From positions 41,900,798 to 41,964,797 of the forward strand of contig NC_034410.1 in the NCBI RefSeq assembly GCF_002078875.1: a stretch of 64,000 nt of DNA, written 5' to 3'. This document shows, piece by piece, positions 55,372-64,000 of the stretch (the stretch's first letter is position 1; the number at the start of each line of letters is the position of its first letter). The notes below the pieces were generated by a model. It saw nothing but the letters and a program-made list of their open reading frames with translations, did no database searches and was not told where the DNA came from. The stretch is from Numida meleagris (lineage: Eukaryota; Chordata; Aves; Galliformes; Numididae). Made by a program: the position numbers and the translations under genes.

Positions 55372-58300
55372 CTGCAGGTAAATGGAAAGAAGAGAAGACT
55401 GTAGTTGGAAAAATTATTCAAAGAAGACTCACAGTTAAACACTCTTTAACTTCTTCCTGCATTAAACCAGACATCTTTCAAGCTTTCAGTGTTAAGTCTG
55501 AAATACAGTCCCAGCTGGACAACAAAGTACCACAACTGGAATCAAACTTGTCAATAACAACAATAAAGAACAGGAAATAAGAACACAAAGAAAAAATACC
55601 CAAGCACATAAGAAATCACATCAATATGGCATCAGGGTTGAGCTACCAATGCCAGCCACTGAAGAGGTACCTATTGCTGAGGAGGGATGTAAATGCAAAC
55701 TCTCATTAGTTCCACATCTCAGATTGCAGGAGAACTACAGAAGGTCCTGTTACTGCACAAGCTCAGCCCTTTTCTGAATCTTCCATGCATGTGTGAACAG
55801 TTTCTCATTTGAAAGCCAGAGGATTACTGAGAAAATAATTTATTCTCCAAATAGATTAAGGAAGTCCCTTGGACCCACTGTAAGATAATAATGTAAGAAA
55901 TGTAAAGAGTCTAAGTTGGTTAAGAAATTAGAGTAGTTTGAGGAGAAATCAGTAAGAAAAATAAGGAAAATGTTTCCCCTCAAATTTAATAAACATCCCA
56001 CTTTCTCACTCTTCAAATATGTCTGTAATGAGATACCACAGAGCTATTTTCTAAGATAAGTGACTGTGAATACAAAAATGTTGCTGATTTTCTAATAGAA
56101 CAGTATATCATTATCTTTAGTGGTTTGGGAAAATAACACAAGACTTCTGAATGCACAAATAATGCAATACAATGTAAGTCTCAGTTTCCAGGCTTCCTGT
56201 ATGTCTGTCAATTACATACCAGCAACCACAATGCAAATGTACTGGGACTGAAACTTTCCTCAGATGCTAATTTCTGGTTTTCTGGTTTGCTCTTTTCTGC
56301 TTTGCTCCCTAGATTCCTTTTTGCACCATTCCTTGTTGACTGAAGCTTGATTTCTCATGATCTCTTCAGCTCTGAAGCTCAGTCTCTTAATTCTCCTGTT
56401 ACCTTCAATTGTCTGGAATAAAGCCCAACTTTTGTCTCAAAACACAACATATATATATATTTTGGTTTGCAAAAAGTGCACATGGCTGAGATGTAGGCAG
56501 GCAATTTGCATAATTTTAATTTGAGCTCAGGTACAGCATTCCAGAGTAAAGGGGGCATTTATATGCCTAACACAATTACATACCTTTAAGACTTCTAGAT
56601 ATCTGCAGGACATTCAGAAGTGCCAGCAATCTTAGGCATACGGAAAGCAACCTGTTTCCTTCCTGTTCAGTGGAACTTGGATTACTTGCAGAGAGATTTA
56701 TTTGTTGGATGCCACTGTTTTATTTGCTAGTTTAGATGACTTCCATTTATATGATACAGATAGCACAGAAATTAGTCAGTGAATAGATGCTACACACAGC
56801 ACACATCAACTGTACCCACTCCTTCCTATGTTGTTTGATAGGATTCCTTAGATCCAGCTAACTTAAATAAGTTTAATTTTCCCCAGTGTGCAATGTCAAA
56901 TGAGTCAAGTGTTGTCTCTCCAGCTGGAACTAACAAGAAGCTTTATCATCACTAAAATTTTTGTCCTGAACGTAGCTCTTAAAGAGTACACAACAGAAGA
57001 TGCACTAACAGAACTAAGCTTCATTATCAATTTCAGAAATTCATTTACAATCCTGCTAGAGTTCTCTGTGAAAGTCATAATTCAACCACAAGTGGATTTG
57101 TTTACCGACTAAGAAAGATACCAAATACGCGGTTATGCAGAAGCTTCTCTATAGGCTTTTGCAGCCTATTGCAATTGCAGCCACAGAGTTTCTCAAAGAG
57201 AAATAAAATTTTCCTATCATATGCTGGTCTTGCTCACCATGATGATGCTCACCATTACTTATTAAACGGTTAAATAAAGTGGGACCTCTACCATGATAGG
57301 AGAAAATTCAAGGACTGAAGCAAGAACTCACTGAAGAGTCTTCAGCCAGCTCAGCCCTAATCAGGAACTTGTTATGTCTACACCAAGCATCAGTTGTATC
57401 TTTCAAAGGGTTTTAAATGGACCATTCAGGCTTCTTGGCCACAGAAGATAATGCAGAAAGCCACTATGCATGCTCCTCACTGAGAAGGCACAGAAGAGCA
57501 GAGCTGTCAGATATGCTTCAGAGGTGCTCCAGAGCGCTTCTGTCTGGCTGTTCTTGTATGTCTCCCAGCACGATTTGCCCAGCTGGTATCTGCCAGTCTC
57601 ATGACCAGCTGCAGGCCAAAGGTAATTGCAGCTGTCAAGAATGGCTGTGTGAGTTTTCACTCACAGATGATTTTTCTGTTGTTCAATAGCCCTTCTTTTT
57701 CCTTTAGGCTTTCTGTATTTTATATTACCTGCATCTCAATAGTAAGAAGAGTGGTGATGCACATGTATGTATTGCAGGCTTATCCTTCCAATGCTGTGCC
57801 TCTTCAGAGATTTTATTTCTTTGTTCCTAATGCATGTGAAATTACAGCAAAAGGAACACCACAATTATTTTCCAGAGCTATAAATACATTATTTAATTCA
57901 CACTATGCAAGCATGGGCTAGATGCTTTCGTTGCTATACAGTTTCAGCATCACACTATACAAACAATTTATCTGGTTCATAGCTATGGCACCCAGGCTAT
58001 TATTTAAGGAACACAGGCAACAGTCTGGGCCAGTAAGAAAGCACTGGTCTAGAAAGTGTGCAAAACGATCCAAGAAATAATACTGTCTGAGCAATGGCTG
58101 CTATTCTCCAAAAGCAAGTGGACCTCATACACTGTCACCTTCGTTCACTAAGACCAATGATACAATTTACCCTAAAGTTGGGACAGGAAACACAGTGAAT
58201 AAAGAATGATTTGGTTGTTTCCTATGCTGTCTTAAAAAGATCTGAAAATGTAAACAAGATGTAAGAATAATGTAAAAGAGAGAAGCTCACTGCACAGCTC

Positions 58301-61300
58301 AGTGATGGTTCACAAACAGGAAATCATTACTCAATGCAAACCAATAGCAGATCTTTTTAAAGCAGTTTCTCCAAATGTCCAGAACTCATTCTCCCCCTTC
58401 ATTTAAAATTCAGTTGAACATGCAAGGGCTTTTGAGGATGAAAGGCAAACCATACTGATGTCAGACAGCCCAAAGTCAGCATACTAAATGGTATATTTCT
58501 GACACTGAATGACACAGCCCTTATGCACTCCCAGAACTGATATGCTAATGGAGAAAGGAGGAAGAGAGTGAATATAAAAAATGCTAAAGACAGGTAAATC
58601 CTCGGGGGAAACATAACAAGACACCTGGCTGTTCAGAAGCAAGCTTGTTTATATAATCTATTAAGGTCATTTGTACGACGGTCAAGTTTAAGAGGCAGGA
58701 AAATATGGAATACTTCACGTCATACAAACATAGAATGACTGCTTTATGTCAGTACATGGCACAGAGAACCTTGGAAAGAATTGCAGGCCTTGTTTGCGGT
58801 GGAATTTGGCCTCACAATAAGGAATGTCCCTGTAGAACTAATGTGTCACACATCTTGGATTAAGTTTCAGGTGATTAGCTGACCCTCTGTCCAGCCCTCC
58901 TGCTCTCTTAAAATCAATCCATAAAAGGAATGGAGAGAGGAATTCAGGAGTACAGAGGTGATTAAGTATGACCAGCCTGGTACTACCATGCTGCACAGAC
59001 CACCACTCAAAGCCTCCAATGAAGGAGCCTACTTACACTTGGCTATGTATTAATCTGTTCTCTCTACAGGATTCCAGATAAATTATTTAGCAGACACCTC
59101 ATAGATGTGGGATAATTAAAACACAGCTTTCCAGGAACTTCCTGTACCAGGAACAAATTTTTTCTCAGGTAATTTCTTCAAGGTTTTTAACAAGAGAAAT
59201 ATGTAGAGTAGCTCTAAATATCTGTAAGTACACCATCATGTCCATTACAACAACAGCACTTCTGTGGATACATCAACTAAATAAACAGTCTAAAATATTT
59301 TTGCTGAGGCACACTATAGCACAATTTGTTTTTACCACTATACAATGCTTCCATTGCCTGTACATAAGCAAAGACAAGCACACAGAAAGGCAGTTGTCCA
59401 CTAGTGTGATGGTGTCCATGAGATGGAATCTTGCAAGAGTCATAGACATACTTCCACATGTATAAGAGAAGTTTAGTAGAAAAGTCATCTAGATTTAACA
59501 TAGCAAGAAACTTATTTCCTTCATGTGAGATGTAAGGAAGTTCACTTTCATAAACAAATCTCAAAATACCAAAAAAATCCCGCCTTAGAATGTGACAAAT
59601 AATAAAACCACAAAAGTCATAAGATAAATTGCCTTATACAAAGACATTTTAAGTTGTATCAAAATGTGTTGTTCTATTTTAGCCTCCACATTTTCTTAAA
59701 TCCTTTTTACTCTACCTGAACTTCCGTTTTTGAAGCAAAAAGCTGCTTTGACTCAGAAATCAGATGTTTATCATTGATTTTGCAAATGTTGAAATTGGAT
59801 TCCTCAATTCTTTTGAAAATTGGTAATCTTTTTTTCTTTTTTTTCCCCAAGGTTGTTAAACCCTTTTAAATTTACCTCCCTGTCCCAAGGAGTTCAAACT
59901 TTCCAAACTTTCCAGCAACCTCTATGGTGATGATACTGAGACTACCTGACTAACAACCTGACAAATTCAGTCACGTTCACAAACGCTTTCTTATTCATTC
60001 GAATAAATGTTGAACACTTATCTGTGAGTAAATTGAAAACTATTAAGCCACTGCCAGTCCTTGAATTAAATACTGAATGCCTGCATATTTTGCAAAAGCT
60101 TAAGACACTAACAAATTTAAAGAACTATTGCTCAAAAGCTATTATTTTCTGAATGTTCATTAATCAAATGGTTTGGTAGCTGGACAGCTTGTGTCTCTGG
60201 CTAAGACCACAGCGTAGACATTTCTGCTTGGCAACGCTTGCCAATTTATTTGGCTTTGTACATGATTCTTAAGCATGTTGCTCAGCTTCCATACCTAAAT
60301 CCAGGTCCCATGGAGAAGGTGATGAATTCTGTTTTTTTCATTGGCCTGTTACACATCCTTTTACTAATCTATCTTTTTTTTTTTTTAAGTTTTGCACATA
60401 TTTTTGCCCTCAGTCTCCTGGAAAACATGGAACCCACAAAGAACACACAGCACTTTTCAAATACCTTACCTGTGCAGCAAACCAAACAAAGCAGGTTAGG
60501 GTAAGATAAGGACTGTAGTGTTTTTGTAACTGCAGTGAAGTTCTTTCCAGTGGATCTTCCCCGTATAAACAGTGAATGGAACTTTCATTAAAAATGCAAA
60601 AATAAGCAGAAGTGTCTTAAAACAAACACTAAGTTGTTTCTTAATTATTGACCTAATAGCCTTCAATTCTTTAGGAAAGGACACTTCATCCTTGACAATA
60701 CACACCTGTCATGGGGCCAACATAGTTCTAAGATATATATTTCATATTAACTGTAAGTTTTGTGCCTCTGTATGGTTTCTCAGCTGCTTTGAGTTCTTCC
60801 TGCTAGGAAATTAGCGTGTGTGGTTCAGCTTGCTTCCCTCCTCTTCACTGTGACCTTCTGCAGCACTGTCAGAGTCCATTTATCAGCCACCTCTTCACTT
60901 TACATCAAACTTCTCAGAAAAAAAAAAAAGTGATGAGTTAAAGACAATGCTGTAGAATAGCATTCATGTCCTGCAAGTTTGGTGTGTTAGAAACTTGGGG
61001 TGGAATATTGTTCTTAGAGGTTTACTTATATCAAGGAGTAGGCCGATGTAATTGTCAGGTCTTAGGGAAAAAAGATCATATTGCTGAATACTAGATGAAA
61101 TACCTCTAGACTGATGAGGAATGTTCTATATGGCATGTCTTGCTTCCTTCACTACCACAGACTCTTTATATCACTAAGAAACTTGTTTTTTTCTGCTGAC
61201 ATCTGATGTGTTTCATTTGGAGCTGAAATGAGGGAAAATAAAATCATTGTAACATAACTGTGTGCTCTTGAAATAAAAATCCTGCAGAAAGTATATATAA

Positions 61301-64000
61301 AATATGTTTTTAAAGGGGTTCACCCTGAGGAAATTCACAAGAAGCCTGCAAAGGTGGATGCTGTTACTGTTCTGAAGTGTTAACGAAAAGAGAGGTGTAT
61401 TTTTCTATGGGTAATAACGCTTGGCATAGTAAACATTGCACTTATTGTAAGATATAAAAGGATGTGAGGAAATGGAATCTCACTAGGTGGACAGGTGGAT
61501 GCTACCCTCCAGCATCCGTCCCAGGCTAATGGCAGTAGCCCCAGAGAATAAGAAACTGAGGCACTGGTTTGACGTGACACCACAAAATGGACAGCTGTTT
61601 CCCATGTCATCTAGTGCACCAAAGAAATTTTGGCAAATAAATGTAGAACTTATGCTCAACCTGAAAGTAGTGGCCTTCAGCTGCTCCTAAGCAGCACAGT
61701 GGAGACTCATTACCTTTGGTTTATGTTGAACAGTGAGTTACAGTCCCCATCTTCCTAGAACTTGTAACTGAGCATGATGTAAATTAGATCTGAATCCACT
61801 ACATCCACTTACTTTGGTGACTTTTATCAGGCTGCCTTCCTCTCATCACTGTGTTACTGCCATGCATAGATTGGTCAGCTTTCATTTAGACTTCTATGGA
61901 AGCTGCTTTGTTTTTACTGTTCTTTTACTGTTATATGGAGGTTCTCATGGTTACTCAGAAACCCTAGGCAGTGGGAGTCATTTCTTCCACAGGCCTAGCA
62001 ATTTGTCATCTACTGGAAGAAATAAAAGCAGCTGCTGGTGTGCAGAGACCAATGTGCTATATGCAGGTTAGATTATCTAATTAAGTCTGGAGGCTTGAAA
62101 GCAGGCACTCTAAATGAAAATGAAAAGCTGATTTATCCACATGATGGGGACAAAATTTAGACTTTCTCATAATGATTCAGTCTAGATTTGAAGATGTGAT
62201 TTATCACAGTTCTGACACTGCTGTCCTTTAATGTAAGATATGTCTGACTTGTGATAATTTTGACCAGAAATACCAAAAGGACATTTGAATAGCCTGAGAT
62301 CCACACTGCTGCATGGTGTCTTTAGTGTTACTATATTTTTGCAGAAGATAAGAAGTTGCAGTAAACAAGGTGTGAGCACTCTTGTTTCTTCTTTGTTATG
62401 TTTAATTATATCCATTTCCTCACTGTTTCCTATGCATCTTGGCTATATTCCATGTAAAACACTAATCATTGTTGGCTTTGAATTAAATTTATGATACCAG
62501 TGCAGACTAAATTACTGAAGGATTTTTAGGATTATTGGTCTTGATTTATTAATACATCATTTTGAGGCGGACTTCTCACTCTCTTAGAAGGCTTATCTTT
62601 CAATTTAGAAGTGCAGCCAAAGCCAACCAAGGACTCGAAAGGACTAAAGGTTACCGTTTATGTAAGAATGCAGATATTTGAATGGACTATGCAGAGTGTT
62701 ACAAGGAGGGACTGAACAGTAGCACAAATGACTGCGAATTCCTAATCCAGTCCCAGTTGGATGTGCCCATGATAGACACCCAGTTAATTACTTGTCCCCA
62801 TCTGTTGCACAGACGGGCTAGTCCCTCTGCAATGTGGTTCTTCTCTTCTTAAAAGTTTTATTAAATTAGTAAGCTGATGTCGGAACATTTTTTCTTTGTC
62901 ATTTTCTGTGACAATTTTCCATGGTGGAGACTAAAGATGTTATTCCGACCCTCGCTTATATCTCCACATACTTTTGGACTTGTTTACTCACACGCAAGTA
63001 ATTCAAAAGCAAGTAGTTCCATCTTAAGCTTACCACTATGTTTTGTGAACTTTGCAAAATGTGAAGATCCCGATTCATCCAATTTCCTGCTCTAAGGGGT
63101 CAGTAACACGCAGACTTGTCAGGTCAGATCATGTTATCATGCAAGACCCTTGTATGCAGATTTGGGCTATTAAGTTGTCCAAGTCTGTCACTTTCTTAAG
63201 AGTATTTATCAGATAAACTATCTCAACACTAGTTCTGCCCAAGCATTAGATCAGTTGGTGATGGTGATTGTAGGAATATTTGTTTACAAAGTACCCCTGA
63301 AATCACTTTCTAGCCAGAAACGCGTCTTTCATCTGGCACCTGAAATGCTCTCACAATCGAGCGAAGGGACTGTTGATTGGGTCTGACAAAGTCAGTATGT
63401 TGCCATTATGCTCATATGACACAGCATTTTAATGACACAATCTGATTATTATCGGTTAAGAAAAAAGCTGTGAATTTTACTCCACAGCCACCACCAGCAA
63501 ACCAGTGAAAATACTTCAGCTGGCACAGAAACATTGTTCTTCAAGCAGCACTTCAAGCAAGTATGGCTTTCAGCAGCTGCAAGAATTCCAAGTTCTCCCT
63601 CATGCAATGATGGTCACCTCACAGCTGGTGGAACAACCAGCCTCTGTCTCACCACCAGGCTAGTACCTTTGTTTAGGACAATCACAGTAGTACATGGTGT
63701 TATCAGGAATGGTCAAGAGTGGGTGCAAGAGGGCACTCTGGCTCTGAGTATAGATCAGCTCATTCAGTGAGCATTGCCATACAATCACAGGTAGAGATGT
63801 ACATATTTGTGGCTAAGCAATGGGCACTTGAGAAGTAGTCCTTGCGTTTTACTAATCTGTCTGGTGGAAGAAGCTGCTAAGCACTCTTATTTTCCAAAAC
63901 ACTCCCCCTTGTATAGCACAGGTGGTTATCACCTGCTACAGTTGGAACAGATATGCAACAGATGCAGATGTTCTCTGTGCATAAACCACATTCAAATCTG
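55372..64000 (-). other. CPNE4: CPNE4 intron, running off the window
   Basis: At least 8.6 kb without a recognised coding exon. I looked for the preceding copine exon (around [20 protein letters not shown] in human, from memory) and did not find it. A GC-richer patch at about 57410-57660 is unexplained. Confidence 0.65.

Overview
The window looks like vertebrate, specifically avian, nuclear DNA (probably a galliform such as chicken; species inferred, not proven). Coding sequence is sparse and split into short GT-AG exons. The interspersed repeats are mostly CR1 LINE 3' ends carrying the avian terminal octamer-like repeat (ATTCTATG). One CpG island sits at a housekeeping promoter. There are no operons, CRISPR arrays or prokaryotic features.

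Two protein-coding genes can be assembled exon by exon, both on the minus strand. (1) MRPL3, mitochondrial ribosomal protein uL3m, is complete. Its ten coding exons run from the ATG at 36207 down to the TAA at 7772-7774, with all splice sites GT-AG and phases compatible, and give 348 residues, the same length as I recall for the human protein. Its promoter is the CpG island around 36015-36390. (2) CPNE4, copine-4, is partial. Its last four coding exons (55320-55371, 49660-49793, 47234-47470, 41371-41502) encode 184 residues of the copine/vWA domain and C-terminus. The 5' exons lie beyond the right edge. CPNE4 ends about 4.6 kb upstream of MRPL3 in the same orientation, matching the neighbouring order I recall on human 3q22.1.

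Layout: 1-7.4 kb is intergenic, downstream of MRPL3, with a 28-bp minisatellite at 948-1227 and a CR1 at about 3285-3599. 7.4-36.2 kb is MRPL3, with large introns 6 and 9, several CR1 copies and, in intron 6, a candidate H/ACA snoRNA (27072-27211). 36.2-40.9 kb is the MRPL3 promoter and a repeat-bearing intergenic spacer (CR1 copies and an old MIR-like SINE). 40.9-64 kb is the CPNE4 3' UTR, terminal exons and long AT-rich introns, with one long CR1 and two weaker MIR-like fragments.

The two genes are functionally unrelated: one serves mitochondrial translation, the other calcium-dependent phospholipid binding. I see no novel multi-gene system. The most interesting items are the intronic H/ACA-like structure, the minisatellite with an 84-bp higher-order period, a duplicated motif in the MRPL3 promoter, a CR1 abutting MRPL3 exon 1, and ancient MIR-like fragments. 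Most other open frames are chance frames or CR1 remnants.
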